A stretch of DNA of 57,417 nucleotides from Candidatus Woesearchaeota archaeon (GCA_018302785.1 JAGVZF010000034.1:1-57417), one strand, 5' to 3'. Counted from the stretch's first letter, positions 35,140 to 44,289 are shown. A program made the numbers and translations. The notes: generated by a model not told the origin, from the sequence alone.

Positions 35140-35496
35140 GTGGATAAAAAAATAGTTCTTGGACTAATAGAACCTATAGACATAGGTGGGGAAAAAGTAT
35201 TAGGTAAAATTGATACTGGTGCATCTAAGAGCTCTATTAGCATTCAATTAGCAAGCAAATTAAGGCTAGGTCCAATAGTTAAAACAGTGAGAATTATAAG
35301 TTCACATGGAAAGACAGTAAGGCCGGTAATAAAAGTAAGTATTATTATTGGGGGTAAAAAATTTAAGATGCTTTTCAATTTAACTGATAGAAAAAAGTTA
35401 AAATACCATATATTAATAGGGCAAAATATTTTAAAGCGAGGATTTCTAATAGATCCAAATAAACATGAAAGTAGGGATAATCAGCTTATTAAGTGA
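35140..35496 (+). CDS. Retropepsin-like protease, RimB/DUF785 type
   Basis: The 118-residue protein has the aspartic-protease motif DTGASKSS near residue 25-32 and the closing ILIGQNILKRGFLID. The start is GTG at 35140, because the ATG two bases earlier is out of frame and stops at once. A TTTAAAAG element lies about 27 bp upstream. The gene overlaps rimK by 32 bases. In bacteria RimB removes or acts on the poly-glutamate tail that RimK adds to ribosomal protein S6. The archaeal target is unknown. Confidence 0.82.
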   Translation: MDKKIVLGLIEPIDIGGEKVLGKIDTGASKSSISIQLASKLRLGPIVKTVRIISSHGKTVRPVIKVSIIIGGKKFKMLFNLTDRKKLKYHILIGQNILKRGFLIDPNKHESRDNQLIK

Positions 35497-36526
35497 AAGT
35501 AGTAAAATGATAGGCAAGGAATGTAGAGACTACTTTGATAAAGTTGAGATGATTAATATTAGAGACGTAAATGTCTCTAGTAGTACTAATAGCTTAGAAA
35601 CATTATATAATGCAAAAAAACTTGATACTTTTGATTGTTTATATCTAAGAGGTTCATATAAAAATGCACTTTTATTAAGAGCAATAAGTGAATGTTACTT
35701 AAACACAACATATCTCCCAATAAAGCCAGATTCTTTTACAATAGGTCATGATAAATTTTTAACAATATTAGAGCTTCAAAAACATGGTATAGATATTCCA
35801 AAAACATATGTTGCATCTACAATATCAAGCGCAAAAAAAATCTTAGAAACTGTAAATTATCCTGTTATGGTTAAAATTCCAAGCGGAACACATGGAAAAG
35901 GAGTTATGGTAGCTGATAGTTATGCAGCAGCTTCCTCAGTCTTAGATACATTAGAGGTTTTTAAACAACCTTATATAATTCAAGATTATGTAGAAACTAA
36001 TGCAACTGATGTAAGAGCCATAGTTCTAGGAGATAAAGTTGTTGCTGCAATGAGAAGGAAAGCAAGCAATGGAGAATTAAGAGCAAATATTCACATGGGT
36101 GGAAAAGGAACCCCTATAGAACTAGACTATAATACAGAAAGAATAGCTGTAAAGGCTGCAAGAGCAGTTGGTGCTGAAATCTGTGCCATAGACATCTTAG
36201 AAAGTAGAAAGCCAAAAGTAATTGAAGTAAATCTAAGCCCTGGGTTAAGAGGTATAACTTCAGTAACTAAAAAAAACGTAGCAGGAAAAGTAGCAAAATT
36301 CTTATCAGAAAGAACAAAAGAATTTACAGAAAATAAGAAAAAAGAAAATATTAAAGAAATAATTGGTGTAATTGATAAAGATAAAAATGAAATTATAACT
36401 AACTTAGATATAAAGCTTGGAAGAATTAGACTTCCACAAATTATTTCAAAACTAGCAGATATAAAAGATGAAGAAGAAGTTGTTATTAAAGTTGTTAAAG
36501 GAAGAATTGAAATTGAAAAGCATTAA
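35465..36526 (+). CDS. rimK: RimK-family ATP-grasp ligase
   Basis: The 353-residue protein has an ATP-grasp domain at about residues 95-290: MVKIPSGTHGKGVMVADS, DVRAIVLGDKVVAAMRRKA and EVNLSPGLRGI (metal Glu/Asn). An N-terminal pre-ATP-grasp domain is present. A C-terminal extension of about 70 residues after position 285 (IKEIIGVIDKDKNEI) resembles a retropepsin-like half and is unusual for RimK. It joins amino acids, often glutamate, to a protein or small-molecule acceptor. It overlaps the protease gene, so translation is coupled. Confidence 0.87.
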   Translation: MKVGIISLLSESSKMIGKECRDYFDKVEMINIRDVNVSSSTNSLETLYNAKKLDTFDCLYLRGSYKNALLLRAISECYLNTTYLPIKPDSFTIGHDKFLTILELQKHGIDIPKTYVASTISSAKKILETVNYPVMVKIPSGTHGKGVMVADSYAAASSVLDTLEVFKQPYIIQDYVETNATDVRAIVLGDKVVAAMRRKASNGELRANIHMGGKGTPIELDYNTERIAVKAARAVGAEICAIDILESRKPKVIEVNLSPGLRGITSVTKKNVAGKVAKFLSERTKEFTENKKKENIKEIIGVIDKDKNEIITNLDIKLGRIRLPQIISKLADIKDEEEVVIKVVKGRIEIEKH

Positions 36527-36536
36527 CTTTCAAAAT

Positions 36537-36546
36537 CTTTATAAAG
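36537..36546 (+). promoter_or_regulatory. TATA box of the Dph6-like gene
   Basis: CTTTATAAAG is centred about 27 bp before the ATG at 36569 with no ribosome site between. A leaderless transcript is likely. Confidence 0.6.
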
Positions 36547-36568
36547 CTTTACAAAAACTATTTTTAAT

Positions 36569-37273
36569 ATGAAAGTAGCAATAATGTATTCTGGTGGGAA
36601 AGATTCAACAAATGCAATAGAATATTGTTTAAATAAAGGTTGGGAAATTACTCATTTAATTTCAGTAAAGCCATCTATTAAAGATTGTTATTTATTTCAT
36701 TATGCAACTGTAGAACTAACAAAAGAAATAGCTAAAATTTTAAGTATTAAACATGTTTACTTAACCTGTGATGTAGCAGATCCTATTAAAGAAGGCAAAA
36801 TAATAGAAAAGACAGTTCTTGATATCATAAAAGAAACAAAATTAGATGCCTTAGTCCTAGGAGGAATAGGTTTACAAGAGACTCAATTAAAAACATTGCA
36901 AAAATTAATGTTACCTCATAAAATAGAAGTATTTGCAACACATTCTGGGGAAGACCAAGAATCTGTTCTTAAAGAAATGTTAAATAAAGGTTATAAATTT
37001 ATAATAAGCTCAGTAGCTTCTGATGGCCTTCAAAATTGGCTAGGTAAAGAAATAACATTAAGTAATTTTAATCAGTTAAAAAGTGACTCAATTAAATTTG
37101 GTTTTGATTTGCTTGGAGAAGGCGGATACTATGATACATTTACTTTTGATGCTCCTTTTTTAAGTAAAAAACTTATTATAGAAGATTTTACTAGAGTTCA
37201 AGAAGGGAATTATAATGGCTATATAGTTGTAAATAAATTTAAAATAATTTTAAAGAAAAAAGCTGAAATTTAA
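36569..37273 (+). CDS. dph6: Diphthine-ammonia ligase (Dph6 family)
   Basis: The 234-residue ATP-pyrophosphatase domain enzyme does the last step of diphthamide formation on elongation factor 2. The PP-loop SGGKDS is at residues 8-13. The conserved C-terminal GEGGYYDTFTFDAPF corresponds to the GEGGEY(x)TxxxDxP motif of the family. Length matches archaeal members. Its own promoter separates it from the RimK pair. Diphthamide is found only in archaea and eukaryotes, which supports the lineage call. Confidence 0.88.
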   Translation: MKVAIMYSGGKDSTNAIEYCLNKGWEITHLISVKPSIKDCYLFHYATVELTKEIAKILSIKHVYLTCDVADPIKEGKIIEKTVLDIIKETKLDALVLGGIGLQETQLKTLQKLMLPHKIEVFATHSGEDQESVLKEMLNKGYKFIISSVASDGLQNWLGKEITLSNFNQLKSDSIKFGFDLLGEGGYYDTFTFDAPFLSKKLIIEDFTRVQEGNYNGYIVVNKFKIILKKKAEI

Positions 37274-37345
37274 ATCTAACATTATTCCACTCAAAATTGT
37301 TTATTATATATTTTCATAGAAGAATCACTTTTTCCCATACAAAAA

Positions 37346-37356
37346 GTTTTTAAATA
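37346..37356 (+). promoter_or_regulatory. TATA box of SpoIIM-AglB operon
   Basis: GTTTTTAAATA, with AAAAA before it, is centred about 27 bp before the ATG at 37378. It probably also drives the oligosaccharyltransferase gene one base downstream of this gene's stop. Confidence 0.55.
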
Positions 37357-37377
37357 AACTTCTTACTATATTCATTA

Positions 37378-38229
37378 ATGGTTTTAGAATCTTTCATATC
37401 TCCTCTTAAAGCAGAAAACAAGCCTTGGATTATGCTCTTAATGGGATTTATTTATGCATTCGTTGCAGTTTTTCTAAGTTTATGGATTTTTAAGCAATAT
37501 TCTAGCTTAGTAATGGTATTCTTAACAGTTATAGCAGCAGTTCCATTAGTATATAGTACGCTTAAACTTGAAGAAGGAAAAGATACTGAAATTAAAAGTG
37601 AAATGTCTCTTTTAAAAGAGCATAGCAAGGCATTAAAATTCTTTATGTTTATGTTTATCGGCTTTGTTCTAGCTTTTGTACTTCTTTACATAATATTGCC
37701 ACCAAACTTAGTTCAGCTATTATTCAGTTCACAAACGGAAACTATAGATAATATAAATTCTAGAGTTTCTGGAAATGCAATAAGCACTTCAAATATATTT
37801 GCCCAAATATTTTTAAATAACATTAAAGTTTTAATGTTCTCCATATTCTTTGCATTTTTCTATGGAGCTGGTGCAATTTTTATTTTAGCCTGGAATGCTT
37901 CTGTTATTAGTGCGGCAATAGGAAATTTTATTAGAGACAAAATAGCAGAATACACAGCAAGTATTGGTTCTTTAAATTTATTCAATTATTTTTATCTATT
38001 TAATTTAGGTCTTTTAAGATATTTTATTCATGGGATTCCAGAAATTCTAGCTTATTTTATTGGAGCTCTTGCTGGTGGCATAATTAGCGTAGCAATGATA
38101 AATCACGATATAGAAAGCGAAAGGTTTAATAACATTATGTTAGACGCATTAGATTTAACAATGCTCGCTATCTTTATTCTATTTATAGCAGCGATAATTG
38201 AAGTATTTATAACACCAATTTTCTTTTAA
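37378..38229 (+). CDS. SpoIIM/stage II sporulation M-like membrane protein
   Basis: The 283-residue protein has five to six membrane helices and a central amphipathic region. It carries the family layout FLNNIKVLMFSIFFAFFYGAG and later GIPEILAYFIGALAGG. Archaea do not sporulate, and homologues in archaea have unknown membrane roles. It sits one base before the aglB ATG, so the two are co-transcribed and the protein may support glycosylation or membrane handling of substrates. Confidence 0.8.
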   Translation: MVLESFISPLKAENKPWIMLLMGFIYAFVAVFLSLWIFKQYSSLVMVFLTVIAAVPLVYSTLKLEEGKDTEIKSEMSLLKEHSKALKFFMFMFIGFVLAFVLLYIILPPNLVQLLFSSQTETIDNINSRVSGNAISTSNIFAQIFLNNIKVLMFSIFFAFFYGAGAIFILAWNASVISAAIGNFIRDKIAEYTASIGSLNLFNYFYLFNLGLLRYFIHGIPEILAYFIGALAGGIISVAMINHDIESERFNNIMLDALDLTMLAIFILFIAAIIEVFITPIFF

Positions 38230-38230
38230 T

Positions 38231-40882
38231 ATGGAAGAAGAACTACAAAACAGGAAGAAAAAACTTTATTCAACAATAAAAAAAGGAAAGTTAATTTGGA
38301 TAGCTATTGCATTAATTCTTATTGCTTATTTTGGATTTTGGATAAGAACTCAAAATTTACCTTTACTTAAAGATGTAACTAATAACGAATATATCCCAAT
38401 GGAGCTTGATTCTTTTGTAATATTAAGATATGCAGAATATTATAATGAACACGGAAAACTAATGGAAAATGATAAAATGAGATATTATCCAACAGGTTTT
38501 GATCCTAGAAAAGAATTTTCATTTATGGCATGGTTTATCTCAACCTTATATAACATACTACACTTTTTTAATAAATCAATAACAATTCAATTAGCAGATG
38601 TTGTTTATCCCCCAGTAGCATTTGTTCTAGGCATAATATTCTTCTTTTTACTTGTAAATAGTCTTTTTAATTATAAAATAGCTCTAGTTGCATCTTATTT
38701 ACTAACAGTAAGCCCTATATTCTTACAAAGAACTATAGCAGGATTCTCAGACAAAGAAGCTATAGCAACAGCCATAATCTTCATGTCCCTTTATTTCTTT
38801 GTAATATCATGGAAAACAAATAAAGTTTGGAAAGTTATCTTATTTAGTTTTCTTTCAGGATTAACAACAGCAATGTCAATGCTAGCTTGGGGTGGGGGTA
38901 ATATAGTAACATTTATAATTGGTGCATTTATGTTAACAGAAGTTTTCTTAAATCAATTAAGCAAAAAAGATTTCTATAGAAACAGCATTTACTTTATAAC
39001 ATCTTTTACTATATTAAGTTTTATCACAAACAAATATCCAATAAAAGAACTAGCCTCTAGCTTAACTACAACAATCACAATATTCGGTTTTGTTGCAGGT
39101 ATTGTATATTACCTTATTTACTATAAAAATATATTTAAATTAAAAGATAAATTTGAAAATAAACTTCCTATTGGAGTAGTATCAATTATATTATCAGGAA
39201 TTTTAGGATTAATTGCAACAAGTATTTTAGTATCTCCTTTATTCTTAATAGATAAAATAAAAGATATAATACAATTAGCAGTAAATCCATTTGGAAGAAG
39301 TAGATGGGCACTAACAGTAGCAGAAAGTATGCAACCTTATTTTGTTGATTGGATTTCTAATATAGGAAAATTCTTTGTTTATATCTTTATATTCGGATCA
39401 ATTTTGTTATTTTATGAAACTGTAAAGAAATTAAAATACAAATATTATTTAACAATTGCATACACAATTTTCATTTTTGCATTTATAATGAGCAGATATT
39501 CAAATAGTTCTTTATTAAATGGAACAAATACAATATCAATAATTCTTTACTTAGGATCATTATTAGTATTTAGTTTACTAATTATTTATCTTTATATTAA
39601 ATCATTCTATAAAGACAAAGAAGAATACAATAAATTTGTTGCTATAGATAAAGTCCATTTATTTATGATTGTATGGTTTCTATTTATGGTTGTTGCAGCT
39701 AGAGGTGCTATAAGAGTTTTATATATCTTTGCACCTGTTATTGTTATATTATCTTCTTTCCTTATTGTTAGATCATTAGATTATTCATTATTACTAAAAA
39801 AGTTTTATTTAAAAATAATTGGAGTACTAATAATCATTCTTATTCTTTTTATACCAAATATTCAAGGAAATATATATGCTTATACAGTATCTACAGTAAA
39901 TCAGGCAAAATTCACAGGTCCATTATACCACCAACAATGGCAATTAACAGGACAATGGATTAGAGAAAATACTCCAGAAGATGCTGTATTTGCTCATTGG
40001 TGGGACTATGGTTATTGGGTCCAAGGAGGAGGTAAAAGAGCGACAATAACAGATGGAGGAAATGCAGTAGGTGCATTAAATTATTTTATGGGTAGATATG
40101 TTCTAATGGGGAACACAGAAGAAGAAGCTCTAAGATTTTTAAAGGCTAGAAACGCAACTCATCTATTAATTGTATCTGATGAAATAGGTAAATATCCAGC
40201 ATTTTCAGCAATAGGCTCAGATGAAAATTATGACAGATTTTCATGGTTATCTACTTTTGCGCTTGATCCTGCAAATACACAAGAAACTAGAGATAATATA
40301 GTTTTAATATACACTGGTAGTTATCCATTTGACGATGATTTTGTTTATAATGGAAAATTATTTCCAAGAAGATCCTCAGGAGTAGGTGCTATATTATTAC
40401 CAATAGCTAAAAAAGACAATAGTACGCAATTAGATCTTAATAATCTTGAAATTAGACAGCCAACTGCAGTTGTTATCTATAATGGCCAACAAACTAACAT
40501 TCCATTAGAATGTATATTTATAAAAGATAAAGAAATAGTTTTTAATGAAAAAGGAGTTTCAGGATGTCTTAGACTGATTCCAACTATAGATAGAAATGGT
40601 CAAACAAATCCAATTGGAGCAGGAATCTATGTTTCTCCAGATGTAAGAAAAACATTATTCACAAAGCTTTATCTTTATGGCTTAGAATCTCAATACTTTA
40701 AAGTTGCATATGATGACAGTTCTAGAATGCCTTTATCTGTATTTGATGGAAATTTAATAGGTCCAATGAAGATATGGGAAATAAGTTATCCTGAAAAACT
40801 AGATATCCCAGAATTTAAGTATTATATTGAAGATAGGCTTCCAGATCCGAATGTAACTAAAGTAAACCTAGATTTTTACTAA
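38231..40882 (+). CDS. aglB: Oligosaccharyltransferase AglB/STT3
   Basis: The 883-residue enzyme transfers the lipid-linked glycan to Asn-x-Ser/Thr in exported proteins. The membrane half has about eleven to thirteen helices. The ELDSFVILRYAEYY segment carries the acidic residue of the first DxD-like motif, and ISTLYNILHFF follows. The WWDYG motif is near residue 590 (HWWDYGYWVQGGG), followed by the soluble C-terminal domain. This is the key enzyme that would use the sugars made in this window. It is transcribed with the SpoIIM-like gene. Confidence 0.92.
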   Translation: MEEELQNRKKKLYSTIKKGKLIWIAIALILIAYFGFWIRTQNLPLLKDVTNNEYIPMELDSFVILRYAEYYNEHGKLMENDKMRYYPTGFDPRKEFSFMAWFISTLYNILHFFNKSITIQLADVVYPPVAFVLGIIFFFLLVNSLFNYKIALVASYLLTVSPIFLQRTIAGFSDKEAIATAIIFMSLYFFVISWKTNKVWKVILFSFLSGLTTAMSMLAWGGGNIVTFIIGAFMLTEVFLNQLSKKDFYRNSIYFITSFTILSFITNKYPIKELASSLTTTITIFGFVAGIVYYLIYYKNIFKLKDKFENKLPIGVVSIILSGILGLIATSILVSPLFLIDKIKDIIQLAVNPFGRSRWALTVAESMQPYFVDWISNIGKFFVYIFIFGSILLFYETVKKLKYKYYLTIAYTIFIFAFIMSRYSNSSLLNGTNTISIILYLGSLLVFSLLIIYLYIKSFYKDKEEYNKFVAIDKVHLFMIVWFLFMVVAARGAIRVLYIFAPVIVILSSFLIVRSLDYSLLLKKFYLKIIGVLIIILILFIPNIQGNIYAYTVSTVNQAKFTGPLYHQQWQLTGQWIRENTPEDAVFAHWWDYGYWVQGGGKRATITDGGNAVGALNYFMGRYVLMGNTEEEALRFLKARNATHLLIVSDEIGKYPAFSAIGSDENYDRFSWLSTFALDPANTQETRDNIVLIYTGSYPFDDDFVYNGKLFPRRSSGVGAILLPIAKKDNSTQLDLNNLEIRQPTAVVIYNGQQTNIPLECIFIKDKEIVFNEKGVSGCLRLIPTIDRNGQTNPIGAGIYVSPDVRKTLFTKLYLYGLESQYFKVAYDDSSRMPLSVFDGNLIGPMKIWEISYPEKLDIPEFKYYIEDRLPDPNVTKVNLDFY

Positions 40883-40889
40883 ATTGATA

Positions 40890-40900
40890 GCTTTTTAAAT
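40890..40900 (+). promoter_or_regulatory. TATA box of GT9-GT4 pair
   Basis: GCTTTTTAAAT is centred about 26 bp before the ATG at 40921, again the leaderless spacing. Confidence 0.55.
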
Positions 40901-40920
40901 TTTTTAGTTATCTAAATATT

Positions 40921-41946
40921 ATGATAAGAAAGATTAGAGATATTTCTAGAAAATATGCATTATGGGTAGATTATATATTCTATTTAATATTTAGTCCATT
41001 TAAATTTAAGAAATTTCCAATTAATATAAAGAAAATTCTAGTTGTTGAAGATCTTTCTATAGGAGATATATTAGTTGTAGTGCCTACATTAAGAGCATTA
41101 AAGGCAAAATTTGGTGCTCAAATTGACATAAAAGTAAGTCCAAATATGAAAGAAGTAGCAGAATCCCTTCCTTATGTAAATAAAATAATTACAAATTTTG
41201 ACATAGATAAAGATTATGATCTGGGAATTATTCTTCACTCAGGATCATTTAAAAACAGCTATAATTTACTAAGAAATAAAGTAAAATATAGAATTGGTTG
41301 TACAAAAGTTGGAGTTTTAACACCAAAAGGTTTTTTCTTAAATAAAAAAATCATGCCTAATACCAAAGAACAACATAAAATAGAAGATAACTTAGATGTA
41401 ATAAGGCCTATTAAGGTAGATACACAAAATAAATCACTTGAAATAATTACTGATAAAGAAATAGATAAAAAAATAATCTCGTTATTTAAGCAAAACAAAT
41501 TAAATAAATTTAAAGTTGTTATTCACCCAGGTGCTAATTACAAGTCGCATGAATGGGTTCCAGAAAGATATATTAAAGTAATACAATTTTTAATAGATAA
41601 TTACGACGCAAGCATAATAATTACAGGAAGTAACAAAGATAAAAATATTTTAGAATATATTTTGAAGCAATTTAATAATCCAATATTAGATTTATGTGGA
41701 AAAACAAACATTAAAGAATTTTTCTCAATAATAAAAAATTCTGATTTAGTAATTAGTGTAGATACAAGTGCTATGCATATAGCAGCAGCTTTTAACAAAC
41801 CAATTATAGCCATATTTGGAGATGGTTATCCAAAAATGTGGTATCCATACACAGAAAATAAAGTTATTTTATTCAAAGATTATTCAACTAAAAATATTTA
41901 TGAGGAAGATGTTATTGAGGCAATACAAAAATTAATAAAAAAATGA
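40921..41946 (+). CDS. GT9-family glycosyltransferase (heptosyltransferase type)
   Basis: The 341-residue GT-B enzyme has motifs VEDLSIGDILVVVPTLRALK, VIHPGANYKSHEWVPERY and SDLVISVDTSAMHIAAAF. The last two are the GT9 donor-binding signatures. An N-terminal basic/hydrophobic stretch of about 35 residues may touch the membrane. GT9 enzymes use ADP-heptose in bacteria. GmhA and HldE nearby at 46682-48771 could make such a donor. It is coupled to the next GT4 gene by an ATGA overlap. Confidence 0.88.
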   Translation: MIRKIRDISRKYALWVDYIFYLIFSPFKFKKFPINIKKILVVEDLSIGDILVVVPTLRALKAKFGAQIDIKVSPNMKEVAESLPYVNKIITNFDIDKDYDLGIILHSGSFKNSYNLLRNKVKYRIGCTKVGVLTPKGFFLNKKIMPNTKEQHKIEDNLDVIRPIKVDTQNKSLEIITDKEIDKKIISLFKQNKLNKFKVVIHPGANYKSHEWVPERYIKVIQFLIDNYDASIIITGSNKDKNILEYILKQFNNPILDLCGKTNIKEFFSIIKNSDLVISVDTSAMHIAAAFNKPIIAIFGDGYPKMWYPYTENKVILFKDYSTKNIYEEDVIEAIQKLIKK

Positions 41947-43070
41947 GAATATTATATATAACCCCATATTTCTATCCTGTAAAGGGTGGAGCTGAAAATG
42001 TTCTTTTCCATATAGCTAAAGAACTAGTTAAAAAAGGGCACGAAGTTAAAGTACTAACATCTGACTTAGATAGGGATAAAAGAATACAAAAAAAAGTTGA
42101 AACCATTGAAGGAATAAAAATAAAAAGATTAAAAACTTATTTTAAATTAGGTAATTTTGTTGCCTTCTTTCCTTCAGTTTTTAAAGAAGCACTAAATGAA
42201 GATTTTGATATAGTCCATATTCATGGTTATAGACACCCACATAATCTACTAGTCTTCTTAATAAAAAAACCAAAATTAATTACAGCACACTGGCCAGAAT
42301 ATCCTATAAAAATAAGGGGACTTATCTTAGGAATTGCAGCAGAATTATTTGATTTAATCCTAGGAAGAGCAATACTAAATTCTTGTAAGTTTGTATGTGC
42401 AGATACAGTTCCAGAAGCAAAATGGTATCAAAAAAAATTCAATTTAAGTTATAATAAAATAGCTTTAGTCCCACTAGCGATTCCTAATGAGTATTTAAAA
42501 ATTAGAAATCCAAGTATATTTAGAAAAAAATTAGAAATTAGAAATAACGAAATAATTGTATCCTCACTTTCAAGATTACATAAAAGTAAAGGATTAGACT
42601 TATTAATAAAAGCAGCTAAATACTTTCCAGATGTTAAATTTATTATTGCTGGAGCTAATGCAGGTTATGAAAAAGAACTTTTTAACTTAATCTCAAAATT
42701 AAAACTAAATAATGTAACAATAATACAAAATTTAAATGATGAAGAAAAATTACAACTCTTAAGTTCCTCAGATATTTTTGTGCACCCTAGTTATTATGAT
42801 GCTTTTGGCATATCTATACTAGAAGCATTCTCTCAAAATAATGCAATAATTGCCTCACATACAGGAGGAGTACCTTGGGTTGTAGGAAATTCAGGATTTA
42901 CATTTAAAGTAGGAAGTGTAAAAGATCTTAAATCTAAACTTGAAATTCTTATTAATAACAAAAGACTTAGATTAAATCTTGCAGAGAAAGGAAGAAAACG
43001 AGTAAAAAATTTTATTTGGGGCAAAGCAGTTGAAAATCAGGAAATCCTTTACAAGAAATCTATTAAATAA
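41943..43070 (+). CDS. GT4-family glycosyltransferase
   Basis: The 375-residue GT-B enzyme has an N-terminal domain with PYFYPVKGGAENVLFHIAKE and DIVHIHGYRHPHN. The C-terminal domain has SSLSRLHKSKGLDLLIKAA and the E-x7-E pair in FGISILEAFSQNN. It starts at an ATGA overlap with the GT9 gene. It is convergent with the RHH-fusion gene, with only two bases between the stops. Donor unknown. Confidence 0.88.
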   Translation: MRILYITPYFYPVKGGAENVLFHIAKELVKKGHEVKVLTSDLDRDKRIQKKVETIEGIKIKRLKTYFKLGNFVAFFPSVFKEALNEDFDIVHIHGYRHPHNLLVFLIKKPKLITAHWPEYPIKIRGLILGIAAELFDLILGRAILNSCKFVCADTVPEAKWYQKKFNLSYNKIALVPLAIPNEYLKIRNPSIFRKKLEIRNNEIIVSSLSRLHKSKGLDLLIKAAKYFPDVKFIIAGANAGYEKELFNLISKLKLNNVTIIQNLNDEEKLQLLSSSDIFVHPSYYDAFGISILEAFSQNNAIIASHTGGVPWVVGNSGFTFKVGSVKDLKSKLEILINNKRLRLNLAEKGRKRVKNFIWGKAVENQEILYKKSIK

Positions 43071-43072
43071 AT

Positions 43073-44197
43073 TTATCCGGAAGCATGATCTACCTTGATA
43101 TCTTTAAATCCTAATCCGGTGGTCTCGGCAATATGATTCTTAATGTTAACTCTTTGCTTATTTAACTCACGTATTGCTATAGCCCTTCTACCAACTTCCT
43201 CAAGACCAAGTTTACCTTCTTTTCCACTTCTTATATCAAATTCCAAGTCCCAAATACCTTTATTAACACTATAAAGATCACTAAACCAATTAGGTTTAAT
43301 TTCAACGCCACTCTTTTGATATTCATTTAGAGCAAAAGTGTAAGAATCATACTCTTTTTTTAATGATTCATCCCCTAGCCTCTCTATTTTCAATTTTAAT
43401 ATAGACAACCGATCTATGATGTCTGATAAAGGCACCTTAACAAACTTATCTGGAGCATGAATAAATCTTCCAAAAGTAAATATGCCTTGAACTCTATTTA
43501 AAGACACTAAGCCAGGAATTAAATCATCCTCAATACTAGATGTCTTTTCATGAAAATAATCAAAAATTTCGTAATTAAAAAGGTAAACACCAGCATTAAT
43601 TATATTAGATCCTGTTACTAAACCTCTTCTAAAGTCTACAATTATCCTTCCATCTAAGACCACATTTGTAGCATTAGGAGATTCAGTTGATGTAATCAGC
43701 CCAACAGTTGCTAAATAATCATCCCTGATATGTTCTTTTAACATATTTTTTAAGTTAAAGTTATTAAAAGTATCTGCATTCATCACTAAAAAGGTGTTTT
43801 TAAGTTGGTCTTTCACTAATAATAAGGCCAACGCTGTGCCTTTACTGTCTTTTTCATCAATTAATTGTAATTTAGAGCTGTTTTGTATATTAGCAGTTGA
43901 CTCAATTAAAGAATCATTTAATTTAGTCACTAGATACACTTCATTAATACCATTTGAAGTAAGAAATTTTAAATTATGCTCAATTAAAGTCATATCTCCA
44001 AATTTTTGGAATAAAAATTTTTGGTGTTGCTCTTTTATAAGTAAAACTGCTTGGGACAAAGGAGAATATTTGACAGCTTTATTTAAAAGCATGCCTATAG
44101 CATGAGATCTTGACGAAATATTCTCTTTTTCCATAAAATTATCTATACAATCTAATAAATATTGGTCCATAGATATAGCTATTTTCACCTTTTTCAT
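43073..44197 (-). CDS. RHH - degenerate nucleotidyltransferase - DUF6165-like fusion
   Basis: The 374-residue protein has three parts. Residues 1-43 form a ribbon-helix-helix DNA-binding domain (strand KVKIAISMDQYLL, then two helices). Residues about 48-240 follow the sugar nucleotidyltransferase fold (LIEHNLKFLTSNGINEVYLV, VMNADTF, NAGVYLFNYEIFDYF), but the GxGxR-PLT-PKP nucleotide loop is replaced by LIKEQHQKFLFQKF, so catalysis is unlikely. Residues about 258-374 match my memory of DUF6165 (DRLSILKLKIERL, VNKGIWDLEFDIR, RELNKQRVNIKNHI). It is alone on its strand between glycosyltransferase genes. I infer a regulator that senses a sugar nucleotide, not an enzyme. Confidence 0.75.
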   Translation of the reverse strand: MKKVKIAISMDQYLLDCIDNFMEKENISSRSHAIGMLLNKAVKYSPLSQAVLLIKEQHQKFLFQKFGDMTLIEHNLKFLTSNGINEVYLVTKLNDSLIESTANIQNSSKLQLIDEKDSKGTALALLLVKDQLKNTFLVMNADTFNNFNLKNMLKEHIRDDYLATVGLITSTESPNATNVVLDGRIIVDFRRGLVTGSNIINAGVYLFNYEIFDYFHEKTSSIEDDLIPGLVSLNRVQGIFTFGRFIHAPDKFVKVPLSDIIDRLSILKLKIERLGDESLKKEYDSYTFALNEYQKSGVEIKPNWFSDLYSVNKGIWDLEFDIRSGKEGKLGLEEVGRRAIAIRELNKQRVNIKNHIAETTGLGFKDIKVDHASG

Positions 44198-44213
44198 TTT
44201 AATAATTATTAAA
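44198..44213. promoter_or_regulatory. 16-bp perfect palindrome abutting the RHH-fusion start (candidate operator)
   Basis: TTTAATAATTATTAAA is its own reverse complement and ends right at the ATG at 44197. Between it and the upstream TATA-like GTTATAAG (44221-44228) there are only seven bases. A dimeric RHH repressor bound here would block transcription start. AT-rich palindromes arise by chance in this genome, so its role is tentative. Confidence 0.45.
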
Positions 44214-44220
44214 GTATTAA

Positions 44221-44228
44221 CTTATAAC
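44221..44228 (-). promoter_or_regulatory. TATA-like element of the RHH-fusion gene
   Basis: GTTATAAG on the minus strand is centred about 27 bp before the ATG at 44197, fitting the leaderless pattern of the neighbours. Confidence 0.45.
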
Positions 44229-44277
44229 AATTTCTATTATTTAAAAACAAATTTTAACTATATAAAAACAACAAAAG

Positions 44278-44289
44278 ATTTATAAATTA
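44278..44289 (+). promoter_or_regulatory. TATA box of the B12-radical SAM gene
   Basis: GATTTATAAATT is centred about 43 bp before the ATG at 44326. This implies a leader of about 15-20 bases, which contains AAGGTAGG, probably too far upstream to act as the ribosome site. Confidence 0.5.
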
